60,768 bases of DNA from Candidatus Endomicrobiellum siamense (GTDB taxonomy: Bacteria > Elusimicrobiota > Endomicrobiia > Endomicrobiales > Endomicrobiaceae): assembly GCA_031268145.1 (NCBI GenBank), contig JAIRXS010000035.1, positions 1 to 60,768 on the forward strand, in the 5' to 3' direction. The translations under genes and the position numbers were made by a program. The notes under the pieces were generated by a model. That model was not told the DNA's origin. It ran no database searches and saw only the letters and a list, made by a program, of their open reading frames with translations. Positions 8,666-18,480 of the stretch are shown in pieces (position 1 is the first letter of the stretch; every line of letters begins with the position of its first letter).

Positions 8666-9815
8666 CAAACTTTTATCAGAAAAACTATCAGAAATAGAAA
8701 AAAACGGACTTAAAAGATTTTTAAGAGATGTAGATTCTTCACCTACAGCTAAAATCAAATTTAAAGGTAAAGAATTAATAAATTTTTCATCTAACAATTA
8801 CCTAAATTTATCGGGGAATAAAACAATACAACAAAAAGCATTGCAAATTATTGAAAAATATGGGTTCTCTGGCACTTCATCACGCCTTGTGTCAGGAAAC
8901 ATTTTAATACATAAAGAATTGGAAGAAAAGTTAGCTTTATTTAAAAATAAACAGGCTTGCCTTGTATATCCAAGCGGGTATCAAACAAATGTAGGCGTTG
9001 TAAGCGCATTAATGACTTGCCACAAAGAAGCTTGTATAATAATGGACGAACTAAGTCATGCTTCACTTTGGGACGGAGCAAAATTGTCTGGCAGCAGAAT
9101 TTTTGTTTACCAACATTGCGATATGAATTCTCTTGAAAAAGTTTTAAAAAGAACTCAAAATTATAAATTTAAATTAGTAATAACTGAATCTGTCTTTTCT
9201 ATGGATGGAGATATTACTCCAATGAAAGATTTTGTAAACCTCTGCAAAAAATATGAAGCTGTAAGCATGTTAGACGAAGCCCATTCTACAGGTGTTTTTG
9301 GCAAGCAAGGAAAAGGTATTGCTGACCTTTTTGGTGTCGGTGATAAAATAGACATAACAATAGGAACACTTTCAAAAGCTTTCGCATTACAAGGCGGCTT
9401 TGTATGCGGCTCTAAAACGTTAATAGATTTTTTAATAAACAAAAGTAGAGCTTTTATTTACACAACTGCAATTTCACCATTTTTAGCAGCTGTAGCCATA
9501 GAATCTTTAGAAATTATAAAGAAAAGTGCTAATCAAAGAAAACATCTGTGCAATATTTCAAAAATACTAAAAATTAAATTAAAAGATTTAGGATTTGATA
9601 CCGCAAATTCCAATTCTCAGATAATTCCAATTATAACTAATACTATTGAAACCACTGAAAAGTTATCAGCAAAACTTTTAAAAAATAGTATCTATGCCCT
9701 TTCAATAAAACCACCTACTGTTCCAAAAGATAAGGCAAGAATAAGAATATCTTTAACTTCTGGGCATAGCATCAAAGATATAGATCTTTTAATAAATTCA
9801 TTAAATAAAACTTAA
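8658..9815 (+). CDS. bioF: BioF-type alpha-oxoamine synthase (PLP enzyme)
   Basis: 385 aa. Condenses an acyl thioester with an amino acid by decarboxylation; BioF itself makes 8-amino-7-oxononanoate from pimeloyl-ACP and alanine. The PLP Lys240 is in TLSKAFALQGGF, the stacking His134 in DELSHASLWDG, and Asp206 in LDEAHSTGVFG. SRLVSGN near residue 75 and the ending PPTVPKDKARIRISLT resemble BioF more than Kbl or ALAS. The start is ATG 8658 (ATGCTTGA overlap with the KAS stop); a GTG at 8649 is possible. No bioA, bioD or bioB is nearby, so the true product (KAPA or another amino-ketone) is uncertain. Confidence 0.8.
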   Translation: MLDKLLSEKLSEIEKNGLKRFLRDVDSSPTAKIKFKGKELINFSSNNYLNLSGNKTIQQKALQIIEKYGFSGTSSRLVSGNILIHKELEEKLALFKNKQACLVYPSGYQTNVGVVSALMTCHKEACIIMDELSHASLWDGAKLSGSRIFVYQHCDMNSLEKVLKRTQNYKFKLVITESVFSMDGDITPMKDFVNLCKKYEAVSMLDEAHSTGVFGKQGKGIADLFGVGDKIDITIGTLSKAFALQGGFVCGSKTLIDFLINKSRAFIYTTAISPFLAAVAIESLEIIKKSANQRKHLCNISKILKIKLKDLGFDTANSNSQIIPIITNTIETTEKLSAKLLKNSIYALSIKPPTVPKDKARIRISLTSGHSIKDIDLLINSLNKT

Positions 9816-10012
9816 AATCGACATTTTATATAATTCTATTATATTCGTTATATGGTTTACAAATTATGTATTAACATACATTGCGTTTATATTAATAATT
9901 GCAAATATATGAAAAATCTCGTAATATTAAATCTCAGAAAACTTATTTTAATATGTTTATGCGACACAGAATTCTGTTCTTTGCGTATAATTAATTTTTA
10001 GGAGTAAAAAAA

Positions 10013-11164
10013 ATGACTTTGAATTTTGATAAAGAAGTTGTTGATATTAGAAGACATATCCATAGAACTCCTGAGTTAGGTGGACATGAATTTAATACTG
10101 CAAAATTTATTGAATCAAAACTTAAAAGTTTTGGCATAACTTTTAAGCGTATAACTAAAACTGGTGTAATTGGTACAATTTTAGGTTCTCAAAAAGATAA
10201 AACGATAGCTTTACGGGCAGATATAGACGCTTTGCCAATCTGTGAAAGAAACGATGTGGAGTATAAGTCTATTAATAATGGCATTATGCATGCTTGTGGA
10301 CACGATGCGCATGTTGCCATAATGCTTGGAGTGGCAAAACTATTACAAGAAAAAAAGAATATTTTAAAAGGTAATGTGAGATTGATTTTTCAACCTAGTG
10401 AAGAAACTTCAAATGGTGCGAAAAGTATGATAGCAGGGGGAGCTTTAAAAAATCCAAATGTTGATTTTATATTAGCAGTGCATGTAAGTCCTTGGGTAAA
10501 AGCTGGTAAAATTGCTTTTAAATATAATGAGATGATGGCAGGTGTTGATGAATTAAAAATAGAAATTATTGGAGAAATTGCACATGGCGCCTATCCACAC
10601 GAAGGTAAAGATGCTTTAGTTGCATGTAGTATTTTTATAAATATGGTACAAAACATTATTTCAAGAGAGTTAAATCCTTTAGAAAATTCTGTTATAACGT
10701 TTGGGAAAATAGAAGGTGGCGATGCTTACAACGTAATATGTAATAAGGTAACTCTATATGGTACGGTTAGAACATTTAATAATAAGACTAGAAAATTTAT
10801 CAAAATGAGCATTTTAAATAAATTAAAAAGTTTGCAACAGTCTTATGGAATAAAATACGTTGTAGAATATAATTCAATCGGGGATCCTTTAATTAATACT
10901 CCAGAAATTACAAAGTTTTGTATAAATACAGCAGAAGAATTTTATGGTAAAAATAATATTCAAATATTACAAAAACCATCTATGGGTGGAGAAGATTTTT
11001 CTGAATATCTAAAAATAGTTTCTGGAAATTTTATGTATATAGGCACATCTAAAAATAGAGACACATCTAACCCTTGGCATCACACTAACTTTAATATAGA
11101 TGAAAGTGTACTACCAAAAGCTTCAAAATATATAGCTTATACTGTAAAGCAAGCTTTTGTGTAA
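10013..11164 (+). CDS. M20 family amidohydrolase (N-acyl-amino-acid/hippurate hydrolase type)
   Basis: 383 aa dinuclear metal amidohydrolase of the M20D/HipO group, which removes acyl groups from amino acids or diaminopimelate. The N-terminus has RRHIHRTPELGGHEFNTA, metal ligands are in MHACGHDAHVAIMLG and near PSEETSNGA, and the C-terminal block is MGGEDFSEYL. AGGAG precedes the ATG by 8 nt. It stands alone, 197 bp after the BioF-type gene and convergent with mtaB. No neighbour reveals the substrate; a role in N-acetyl-diaminopimelate or peptide recycling is possible. Confidence 0.88.
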   Translation: MTLNFDKEVVDIRRHIHRTPELGGHEFNTAKFIESKLKSFGITFKRITKTGVIGTILGSQKDKTIALRADIDALPICERNDVEYKSINNGIMHACGHDAHVAIMLGVAKLLQEKKNILKGNVRLIFQPSEETSNGAKSMIAGGALKNPNVDFILAVHVSPWVKAGKIAFKYNEMMAGVDELKIEIIGEIAHGAYPHEGKDALVACSIFINMVQNIISRELNPLENSVITFGKIEGGDAYNVICNKVTLYGTVRTFNNKTRKFIKMSILNKLKSLQQSYGIKYVVEYNSIGDPLINTPEITKFCINTAEEFYGKNNIQILQKPSMGGEDFSEYLKIVSGNFMYIGTSKNRDTSNPWHHTNFNIDESVLPKASKYIAYTVKQAFV

Positions 11165-11185
11165 AAAGTAAAAATATAAAGCTGT

Positions 11186-12364
11186 TTATATCTCAGAGTC
11201 TTTGTTGACTATAAGTTCAAAAATTTTTTCATTGAAAGTTTGGGCATTTGTTCTAATTGTTATGTAGTTGTCGGTAAGAACTTTGTTTATACCTATTTTT
11301 ACAGCTTTCCTTTTTTTGCCGATATTGTTTTTTATGAAGTCTTTTCTTTTTGTTAAATCTATTTGAGCTAAATCCATTGCTCTACTTTTAATTATACCTT
11401 GAGGTACTTTATCTGTAAATAATGATGCTTTTGTTCCAAGTCTGTCAGAATATCTAAAAATATGAAATCTAGCAAACGGGATTTGTTTTATAAAATCGCA
11501 AGTTTCTTTATGATGTGTTTGAGTTTCTGTAGGGGAACCTGTAATAACATCTGTAGTAAGAGCTAGATCTGGCAAAGTGTTTATTATATTTTTAATTTTT
11601 TTTTCAAAATCTTTAGTTAAATATTTCCTATTCATTTGTTTTAATATGTAATCGCTGCCAGATTGTAATGGGATATGGAGATGATTGCATATTTTATCAG
11701 GATTTATAGCCATGGTTTCTATTAATTTATTGTCAATTTCATTTAATTCTATTGATGAAATTCGTACTCTAAACTCTAAGGGTATTTTAATTATTTTATC
11801 AAGGAGATTTGAAAGTCCCCCATTAAACTTACCCACATGTACTCCTGTTAAAACTATTTCGCTGTAACCGTTTGCAGCCAGATTTGTAATTTCAGATATA
11901 ACTTCGTTTTCAGGTTTACTCCAAAGAACATTTCTAACGTAAGGAACTATACAATAGCTGCAAAAACTATCGCAGCCATCTTGAATTTTTAAAAAAGCGC
12001 GAGACCTGTTGTCAAAGTTTGTAATTGTTTGTTTTTTTTGATCTGAAAATAAAGTGGTTTTGTCAGCTACAATTGAGATGTCTGCGTTTTTTAAATTTTG
12101 TTTTATATTAATATTTTGATTTTTTGCTAAGCAACCTGTCAGTATTATCTTAGGTTTGTTTGGAAGCTTAGAAACTTTCCTGATAAAATATTGACATTCT
12201 TTATCTGCTTGAGCTGTTACTGTGCAAGAATTAAAAATGATAATATCTGCTTCTTCTGGACTTTGTGCAAGTGTGTAATTATCTTTTTTATATTTTTCAG
12301 ATATTAATTGAGATTCGTATTGGTTTACTTTACAACCAAAAGTGTAAATATAAAATTTCTTCAT
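11186..12364 (-). CDS. mtaB: tRNA t6A37 methylthiotransferase (MtaB family)
   Basis: 392 aa radical-SAM methylthiotransferase that converts t6A to ms2t6A at position 37 of ANN-decoding tRNAs. The N-terminal UPF0004 domain begins YTFGCKVNQYESQ with Cys in FNSCTVT and LTGCLAK. The radical SAM cluster motif is CDSFCSYC near residue 130. The C-terminus (KKRKAVKIGINKV and after) looks like a shortened TRAM-type RNA-binding tail, and the protein is about 30-40 residues shorter than typical MtaB. Located 17 bp downstream of rsmE, same strand, likely one operon. Confidence 0.92.
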   Translation of the reverse strand: MKKFYIYTFGCKVNQYESQLISEKYKKDNYTLAQSPEEADIIIFNSCTVTAQADKECQYFIRKVSKLPNKPKIILTGCLAKNQNINIKQNLKNADISIVADKTTLFSDQKKQTITNFDNRSRAFLKIQDGCDSFCSYCIVPYVRNVLWSKPENEVISEITNLAANGYSEIVLTGVHVGKFNGGLSNLLDKIIKIPLEFRVRISSIELNEIDNKLIETMAINPDKICNHLHIPLQSGSDYILKQMNRKYLTKDFEKKIKNIINTLPDLALTTDVITGSPTETQTHHKETCDFIKQIPFARFHIFRYSDRLGTKASLFTDKVPQGIIKSRAMDLAQIDLTKRKDFIKNNIGKKRKAVKIGINKVLTDNYITIRTNAQTFNEKIFELIVNKDSEI

Positions 12365-12381
12365 TTAGATTATCTCGTTTG

Positions 12382-13101
12382 TCAGTTTGTCAATTGAGTT
12401 ATTAAAATGCTAGCAGCAATTGCTGCAGTTTCTGTCCTTAAAATATTTTTACCAAGGGTTATTGTATCAATATTTAGAAATTTAGCGAATTCAATTTCTT
12501 CATTTTCAAAACCGCCTTCAGGGCCTATAAAAATATTTGCACTTTTAGATTTTGATTCTATAATTAAAGATTTCAAAGTAGTACTACTTTCATTTTCCCA
12601 TGGCAATATATTTATAAAATTTTTATTCTTTGTGGCATTTATACAGGCAGTTTTAAAATCAATAGGATTTTCTATTTGCATAATATCATTTCTACCGCAT
12701 TGTGAACTTGCTGATATTGATATTTTTTCGTATCGCTCTATTTTACTCTTTGATATACTTTTAATAATACTTCTTTTAGTATTTATTGGTATTATTTTAA
12801 GTACATTTATTTCAGAACACTTTTCTATTAGCCATTCAAATCTATCTCCTTTTGGTATACAGGTATAAAGGTTTATTGTAGGGCTAGGCATTTTATAAGA
12901 GGAAGATAAAAGATGTCCAGAAACTTTATTTTTATTTATTAAGTCAATTTTTGCTGCATAAGAGTTCCCTTTTCCATCAAAAAGCATTATATCGTCATTT
13001 ACTTTAAAACGACGTACATTAAATAAATAATGAACTTGTTCTTCTTGTATATAAAAAATATTGCCCTTGATGTTTTCAGGTTTAATATAAAAATGTGGCA
13101 T
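12382..13101 (-). CDS. rsmE: 16S rRNA m3U1498 methyltransferase
   Basis: 239 aa SPOUT-class methyltransferase that modifies U1498 of 16S rRNA. The PUA-like N-terminal part contains HYLFNVRRFKVNDDIMLFDG. The SPOUT knot is at the C-terminus with IFIGPEGGFENEEIEFAK and LGKNILRTETAAI, the family signature for SAM binding. Length is normal. It leads the rsmE-mtaB pair and is divergent from the HIT gene. Confidence 0.95.
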   Translation of the reverse strand: MPHFYIKPENIKGNIFYIQEEQVHYLFNVRRFKVNDDIMLFDGKGNSYAAKIDLINKNKVSGHLLSSSYKMPSPTINLYTCIPKGDRFEWLIEKCSEINVLKIIPINTKRSIIKSISKSKIERYEKISISASSQCGRNDIMQIENPIDFKTACINATKNKNFINILPWENESSTTLKSLIIESKSKSANIFIGPEGGFENEEIEFAKFLNIDTITLGKNILRTETAAIAASILITQLTN

Positions 13102-13330
13102 GCTTAGCTCCCTTAATTGCTTTAATTATACATACTTATTCTATATTCTTTCAATTTTTTGGATAGGAATCCAAACGGAATATGATTTACGAACTGAAAA
13201 AAATTTAATTGAAAAACAATTAAACCAAATACGACCTATAAAAGTTACTATTTAGGGTATTAAAATTTGCTATTTAGTTAAAAATTTGGTAATATTCAAG
13301 CACAAATTTGATATTGAAACTGGGTTTTAA
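13102..13330. other. Intergenic stretch with a possible gene remnant
   Basis: 229 bp between the divergent rsmE and HIT genes. On the plus strand one frame reads GIQTEYDLRTEKNLIEKQLN and ends QIRPIKVTI with TAG at about 13253, preceded by a short open stretch without a start or ribosome-binding site. The charged, helix-like composition resembles the tail of a degraded coding sequence, but it is too short to assign. The promoters of rsmE and the HIT gene must also lie here. Confidence 0.3.
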
Positions 13331-13666
13331 ATGTCAGAAAATTGTATTTTTTGTAAGATAGCTAAAAAAGAGATTTCATCGCATAAAATTTATGAGGATG
13401 AAGTTGTTTTTGCTTTTGAAGATATAAATCCTAAAGCGCCTATTCACATCATAATTATTCCTAAAAAACACATAGTTTCTTTATGTGATGTTTCTTGCAA
13501 AGAAGAACAAATATTAGGTCATATACAAATTGTTGCTTCTAAAATAAGTAAACAGTTTAAAGAAATGAAAAACGGCTTTAGGATTATAAATAATTGTGGT
13601 GTAGATGCAGGCCAGACAGTTTTCCATATTCATTATCACCTTCTTGGAGGAAGAGTTTTTGAGTGA
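13331..13666 (+). CDS. HIT family protein (HINT-like nucleotide hydrolase)
   Basis: 111 aa, full length for bacterial HINT. The histidine triad H99-x-H101-x-H103 is in FHIHYHLLGG, and the N-terminal Cys5-x2-Cys8 with a downstream His is the usual zinc site of this subgroup (CIFCKIAKKE). Such proteins hydrolyse AMP-NH2-type phosphoramidates. It precedes rpsU and the dnaG-rpoD cluster by 78 bp and may be transcribed with them. Confidence 0.95.
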   Translation: MSENCIFCKIAKKEISSHKIYEDEVVFAFEDINPKAPIHIIIIPKKHIVSLCDVSCKEEQILGHIQIVASKISKQFKEMKNGFRIINNCGVDAGQTVFHIHYHLLGGRVFE

Positions 13667-13744
13667 CCTCCTGGTTAAAATTATTAGTTAGCATAGTTTT
13701 TTATATAAAATAATCTTTTTTAAGAAAGGCGGTGTTTTTGAAAA

Positions 13745-13957
13745 ATGGTAAATATTAAAGTTCACGAAGGGGAATCTATAGAGGAAGCTATTAGACGCTT
13801 TAAAAGAGATTGCGAAAAAAATGGAATAATGCAAGAAATAAAGAAGCGTGAATTTTATAAAGCTCCAAGCGTGTTAAAGAAAGAAAAACTTGCAGAAACT
13901 AAAAGAAAAATACGCCGTAAAATGCTTAAAGATAATAAAAGATATAGAACTTCATAA
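13745..13957 (+). CDS. rpsU: 30S ribosomal protein S21
   Basis: 70 aa. Starts VNIKVHEGESIEEAIRRFKR and ends with the basic tail KIRRKMLKDNKRYRTS typical of S21, which binds the 30S platform and aids initiation. It heads the classical rpsU-dnaG-rpoD macromolecular-synthesis cluster, here with a NIF3-like gene inserted between rpsU and dnaG. A terminator-like hairpin follows the stop, as is usual for uncoupling rpsU expression from dnaG. Confidence 0.96.
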   Translation: MVNIKVHEGESIEEAIRRFKRDCEKNGIMQEIKKREFYKAPSVLKKEKLAETKRKIRRKMLKDNKRYRTS

Positions 13958-13962
13958 ATAAT

Positions 13963-14003
13963 AAGGGAATTATGTTAAGTTTACATGCGCTCCCTTTTAT
14001 TTT
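13963..14003 (+). terminator. Probable rpsU terminator
   Basis: Directly after the rpsU stop, aaggga (13963-13968) pairs with tccctt at 13991, enclosing an inner atgt/acat pair, and is followed by the T-rich stretch ttattttac. The stem has an internal loop, so it may be a partial terminator that allows read-through into the NIF3-dnaG-rpoD genes. Confidence 0.45.
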
Positions 14004-14033
14004 ACTAACTGTAGATATAAAGTAGATATAAAT

Positions 14034-14993
14034 ATGAAATTAAAAGAAATACAGAATTTATTTGTTCAAGAAGGTAAAAAAACAGATCCAAGAGGAGAAC
14101 GTATTGTAGAGTTGGATTTGCTAAAACGTAAAGAAGAGTACAATGCTCTTTCTGATAAAAAAAGAAAAATCTTTGATATAGAAAGTCTAACAAATCCATA
14201 TTATGACTCTAGGATTTTATTTGGTGAAGAAAACTTAGAAATTAAAACAGTTATGGTTGGCATAGATATAGAAACGCAAGAATTATTGCTTGCAAAGGAC
14301 TTAATAGAGTCTGGCACTAAAATAGATTTGGTTGTAGCTCATCATCCAGAAGGGTATGCTTATTCTACCTTTAGTAATGTTATAGGTATGCAAATAGATA
14401 TTTTAAATAAACAAGGGATACCTGTAAATATTACAGAAAAAATTGTTTCTGAAAGGATGAAAGAGGTTCACAGAAGTGTTTTGCCTCAAAATAATGAAAG
14501 AGTTTATGATGTTGCAAAACTGTTAAAGATTCCCTTTATGACAGCGCACAGCGTTGCAGACAATCATGTAGCTTCATTTTTACAAGATAAAATAAATGAA
14601 TCAAAGCCTATATATTTAAAAGAAATTATTGAAATGTTAGAAGATTTTCCAGAATATCAGCATGCAATACAAATAGGTCATGCGCCATTTATTCTTAGTG
14701 GTAGCGACTATGCTAGATGTGGAAAAGTTTTTGTTGACATGACAGGTGGTACAGAAGGACCTATAGAATCTTTTGAAAAACTAGCTATTGCGGGAGTAGG
14801 CACTATAGTTGCAATGCATTTAAGTGCAAAAGGGTTAAAAGAAGCTGAAAAGCATCATTTAAATGTTATTTTAGCTGGCCATATTTCTTCTGATAATTTG
14901 GGGTTAAATTTACTTTTTGATAAGTTAGAAAAAAAGTTTGTTCAAAAACTTGAATTTATAGAATGTTCCGGTTTTAGAAGATTTAGAAGATAA
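14034..14993 (+). CDS. NIF3-like (NGG1p-interacting factor) family protein
   Basis: 319 aa. NIF3-family blocks with metal-binding His/Asp/Glu are visible: TVMVGIDIETQELLLAKDLI, DLVVAHHPEGYAYSTF, MTAHSVADNHVASFL, MTGGTEGPIESFEKLAIAG and NVILAGHISSDNLG. The family binds two metals and is proposed to be a hydrolase, but no clear bacterial function exists. It ends 2 bp before dnaG, so it is embedded in the macromolecular-synthesis operon. The N-terminal ~75 residues are charged and less conserved. Confidence 0.82.
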   Translation: MKLKEIQNLFVQEGKKTDPRGERIVELDLLKRKEEYNALSDKKRKIFDIESLTNPYYDSRILFGEENLEIKTVMVGIDIETQELLLAKDLIESGTKIDLVVAHHPEGYAYSTFSNVIGMQIDILNKQGIPVNITEKIVSERMKEVHRSVLPQNNERVYDVAKLLKIPFMTAHSVADNHVASFLQDKINESKPIYLKEIIEMLEDFPEYQHAIQIGHAPFILSGSDYARCGKVFVDMTGGTEGPIESFEKLAIAGVGTIVAMHLSAKGLKEAEKHHLNVILAGHISSDNLGLNLLFDKLEKKFVQKLEFIECSGFRRFRR

Positions 14994-14995
14994 AC

Positions 14996-16744
14996 ATGGC
15001 CATACCTGATGATATAATTGAAAATGTAAGGTTATCTAACAATATAGAATCAGTAATAAGAGAATATATTCCTGATTTAAAAAGAGTTGGCCGTAATTGG
15101 AAGGCATGTTGTCTATTTCATAATGAAAAAACGCCTTCTTTTATTGTAAGCCCTGAAAAGGGCATTTTTAGATGTTTTGGATGTAATGTTTCTGGCGATG
15201 TTTTTAAGTTTGTTATGCTTGCGGATAATATCTCTTGGATTGAAGCTATAAAAAAGCTTGCTAAAAGAGCAAATATTACAATACAAGAAACAAAACAAAG
15301 CTCTGTAAAACCTTCGCAAAAACTTTTGTTACTTGACATATTGGAAAATTCAGCTATATTTTACCATAGATGTTTAATGGAAAATGCAAGCTCTAAAAAA
15401 GCTATGGATTATCTTATAAAGAGGGGGATAACTCGCGATACAATAGTTAAGTCTAAAATTGGTTTTTGCCCAAAAGGACAACTTATACAAGCAGCTGTAA
15501 AAAAAGGTATTGCTATTGACGATCTTATTAAAGCAGGTTTAGTAACAAAAACAGATAAAGGGACTTTTTTTGAATATATGTCGGAAAGAATTGTATTTCC
15601 GATTTTTGATGTTCAGGGTAGAATTGTAGCATTTGGAGGTAGGACTCTCACAGATCAACAGCCAAAATATATAAACACTCCTGAAACAATTGTTTATTCA
15701 AAATCATCTAATTTGTATGGTTTATTTCAAACTTTGCCGCTTTTACGCAGAGAAAGAAAAGTCATTGTACTTGAAGGGTATATGGACGTTGTTATTCCTC
15801 AACAGTTTGGTGTTGTAGGAGCAGTTGCTAGTTTAGGTACAGCTTTTACACAAAAGCATGCAAAATTGATTTCAAGATATGCCGATAGCGTTACTTTACT
15901 TTTTGATTCAGATGATGCAGGCAGAACTGCAGCCTGTAGGGCGCTAGAGGTTTTAGTTGAAGAAGGCATAGAAACAAAAGTATCTTCTTTACCAGAAAAT
16001 GTTGATGCAGATGAATACTTAAATCAATATGGGAAAGAAGCATTTTTAAGGCTTATTGAAACGACTTCTAAAAGCGCTATAGATTTTATGATTACAAGGA
16101 TTTATGGGAATAAACAAGAGAAATCGCCAGAGATTAAAGCAAAGGCAGTTTCTCAGCTTTTAGATTTTGTAGCAAAAAGTTCTAATGCTATAGTTCAAAG
16201 CGAGTGGATAAAAAATATTTCACAGTATTTAAATATTGAAGAGACAATTGTTTACAAAGAGTTTAAAAAAAAGAAAGCATTAAAACTTAGCGGATATACA
16301 AAAGAAGATGGAATAAATTTAAGTAAGAGAACTTCTAAAAATAAAAAAGTTACCATGTCTTTGGAAGAAAATTTATTAAATATTATCTTAAATAATAGAG
16401 AGTTTGCTCAGAAGGTTAATTTAGACTGTTTTTTTGACGCTAGATGTAAAAAAATTTTTGAATTGGCTACTTCAGGTTTAAGCGACACTGAAATCTTAAA
16501 TTCTCTTTCGCAAGAAGATGCAATTTGGTTTTCAGAACTTACTTTAAATAGTATAGAATACAATAATATAAATGAAGCGTTTAATACTATTTTAAAAGAC
16601 ATTGAGTTAACTCTTTTTAAAAAAAGAAGGGCATTATTAGAAAAAGAAATTCTCCTTATGACAGAAGGCAAAAAAAAGAGAGACGATGGTTTATTTGATG
16701 AATATAAAAAATTAACAATCCTTCTAAAAGGATCAGGGAAATAA
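14996..16744 (+). CDS. dnaG: DNA primase
   Basis: 582 aa. The CHC2 zinc finger has ligands Cys39, His42, Cys60 and Cys63 (CLFH ... CFGC). The catalytic core includes [19 protein letters not shown], and the TOPRIM motifs are [11 protein letters not shown] and [12 protein letters not shown]. The C-terminal ~150 residues would bind DnaB. It makes RNA primers at the replication fork. The helicase partner dnaB is also in this window (46990). The gene ends 1 bp before rpoD. Confidence 0.97.
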   Translation: MAIPDDIIENVRLSNNIESVIREYIPDLKRVGRNWKACCLFHNEKTPSFIVSPEKGIFRCFGCNVSGDVFKFVMLADNISWIEAIKKLAKRANITIQETKQSSVKPSQKLLLLDILENSAIFYHRCLMENASSKKAMDYLIKRGITRDTIVKSKIGFCPKGQLIQAAVKKGIAIDDLIKAGLVTKTDKGTFFEYMSERIVFPIFDVQGRIVAFGGRTLTDQQPKYINTPETIVYSKSSNLYGLFQTLPLLRRERKVIVLEGYMDVVIPQQFGVVGAVASLGTAFTQKHAKLISRYADSVTLLFDSDDAGRTAACRALEVLVEEGIETKVSSLPENVDADEYLNQYGKEAFLRLIETTSKSAIDFMITRIYGNKQEKSPEIKAKAVSQLLDFVAKSSNAIVQSEWIKNISQYLNIEETIVYKEFKKKKALKLSGYTKEDGINLSKRTSKNKKVTMSLEENLLNIILNNREFAQKVNLDCFFDARCKKIFELATSGLSDTEILNSLSQEDAIWFSELTLNSIEYNNINEAFNTILKDIELTLFKKRRALLEKEILLMTEGKKKRDDGLFDEYKKLTILLKGSGK

Positions 16745-16745
16745 A

Positions 16746-18467
16746 ATGGCAAAGAAAGATTCGTTTAAAGATTTAATTGATTTTGGCAAAAAGCAAGGTT
16801 ATTTAACTTATGAAGATATAAGCAATATTCTTCCTCAGAAGTATGTTGTTGTAGAAAAAATAGATAGTTTTTTTGTAGCTTTAGATGATTTGGGTGTTAA
16901 AGTTGTAGATCCTAAAGAATCTGGTGAAGAAAAAATACAAAAAGACAAAGCTGAGGCTGTAGAACAATCAGTTAAAACTTCTAATGATGAAGAAGAGATA
17001 AATCCTGTTAGAATGTACTTAAGCGAAATGGCTAAAGTTCCTCTTTTAGAAAGAGCTGTAGAAGTAGAGCTTGCAAAAAATATAAGAGAGAATGAAAAAA
17101 AATTAAAATTAATAGTTTTAGAATCTCCTATTATTATAAAAGAAATAAGAAATTGGGAAGCTCTTATAGGACAACAGGAGATGACAACAAAAGAACTGAT
17201 GCCTAGAGGAAGAAAGTCGCAGGCTCAGTTAAGAGGCATGGGAATAAAAATTAAAACAGTTGTTAAAAAGATTAATGCTATAGAAAAAAACATGAATAAT
17301 TATGAAAAGAAGCTAAAAAGAAAAACCTCAGTTAAAGATAAAGAAAACTATTCAAACAAAATTAAAAAGTTACGCTTAGAGATTGTGAAACTAATAATAG
17401 GACTTAACTTAAACCAAGACAAAATAAGAAGACTTATTAATAAAATAAAAACAATAGCCCAGAAATTAAATGAAATTAAAGATGATTTAAAAAGGTTTGA
17501 ACGTAAATATAGAAATCCATTGGCAAAAGTTAAGACATTGTTTAGAAGTTATGAAACGGGCAAAATTTCTGCATTAGATTTTAAAAAACATACTGTTGCT
17601 CCTGTGAAAGATGCTTCAGAAGATATTCAGAGAGTGCAGACTCTGTTAGAAAAAAGAACTAATATGCAGGAAGGTTTTGTTATAAGTACGGAAGAAATGA
17701 TAGAAACTGATAGAAAAATTAGAGAGCTTGAAGATATTATCCATAGAGATAAAATGAAACTTATTGAAGCAAATTTTAGACTAGTAGTTTCTATTGCTAA
17801 AAAACATGTTGGAATAAGCAATTTAGAATTGTCAGATTTAATTCAAGAAGGGAATCTTGGTCTTTCAAAAGCTGTTGAAAAATTTGAATGGAAGAGAGGA
17901 TTTAAATTTTCAACATATGCGACATGGTGGATAAGACAATCTATTAATCGTGCTATTGCAGATCAAGCAAGAACTATTAGAATTCCTGTCCACATGAAAG
18001 AACTTATTTCAAAACTTACAAAAGTTAAAAAGAAGTTTCAACAAAATGTAGGTAGAGAACCATCTATTGAAGAATATGCAAAGGTTTTAAAATTTTCTAC
18101 AGACAGAATTAGAAAAATATTAAAAATGATGCAAGAACCTGTTTCTCTTGCAACACCTGTTGGTGAAGAAGAAGACTCGCGTCTTGAAGATTTTGTTGAA
18201 GATCAAAACAGTCCAAGCCCAGTTGCTAAAACACAACAATATAGGCTCCAGATTGAACTAGAAAAAGTTTTAAATACTTTAACACCAAGAGAAGCAGAAA
18301 TTATAAGTTTAAGATATGGTATAGGTGTTGGATATCCTAGCACTTTAGAGGAAGTTGGTAAAAAGTTCGGTGTTACAAGAGAAAGAGTAAGACAAATAGA
18401 AGCAAAAGCTATAAGGAAATTAAGACATCCTAGCAGAAGTAAATCTTTAAGAGAATATTTGGATTAA
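16746..18467 (+). CDS. rpoD: Primary sigma factor (sigma-70, RpoD)
   Basis: 573 aa. Region 1.1-like N-terminus, region 1.2 at [18 protein letters not shown], then a long Lys/Glu-rich non-conserved region (residues about 120-290) predicted to be coiled coil. Region 2 follows ([50 protein letters not shown]), then region 3, and region 4 with the helix-turn-helix [20 protein letters not shown]. Intact, essential housekeeping gene. It converges with the HEXXH gene, the two stops being only 13 bp apart. Confidence 0.97.
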   Translation: MAKKDSFKDLIDFGKKQGYLTYEDISNILPQKYVVVEKIDSFFVALDDLGVKVVDPKESGEEKIQKDKAEAVEQSVKTSNDEEEINPVRMYLSEMAKVPLLERAVEVELAKNIRENEKKLKLIVLESPIIIKEIRNWEALIGQQEMTTKELMPRGRKSQAQLRGMGIKIKTVVKKINAIEKNMNNYEKKLKRKTSVKDKENYSNKIKKLRLEIVKLIIGLNLNQDKIRRLINKIKTIAQKLNEIKDDLKRFERKYRNPLAKVKTLFRSYETGKISALDFKKHTVAPVKDASEDIQRVQTLLEKRTNMQEGFVISTEEMIETDRKIRELEDIIHRDKMKLIEANFRLVVSIAKKHVGISNLELSDLIQEGNLGLSKAVEKFEWKRGFKFSTYATWWIRQSINRAIADQARTIRIPVHMKELISKLTKVKKKFQQNVGREPSIEEYAKVLKFSTDRIRKILKMMQEPVSLATPVGEEEDSRLEDFVEDQNSPSPVAKTQQYRLQIELEKVLNTLTPREAEIISLRYGIGVGYPSTLEEVGKKFGVTRERVRQIEAKAIRKLRHPSRSKSLREYLD

Positions 18468-18480
18468 ACTTATGTGTTAT

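Noticed and set aside
12407-12868. 153-aa hydrophobic frame
   Set aside because: Antisense shadow of rsmE; low-complexity hydrophobic translation typical of the complement of AT-rich genes.
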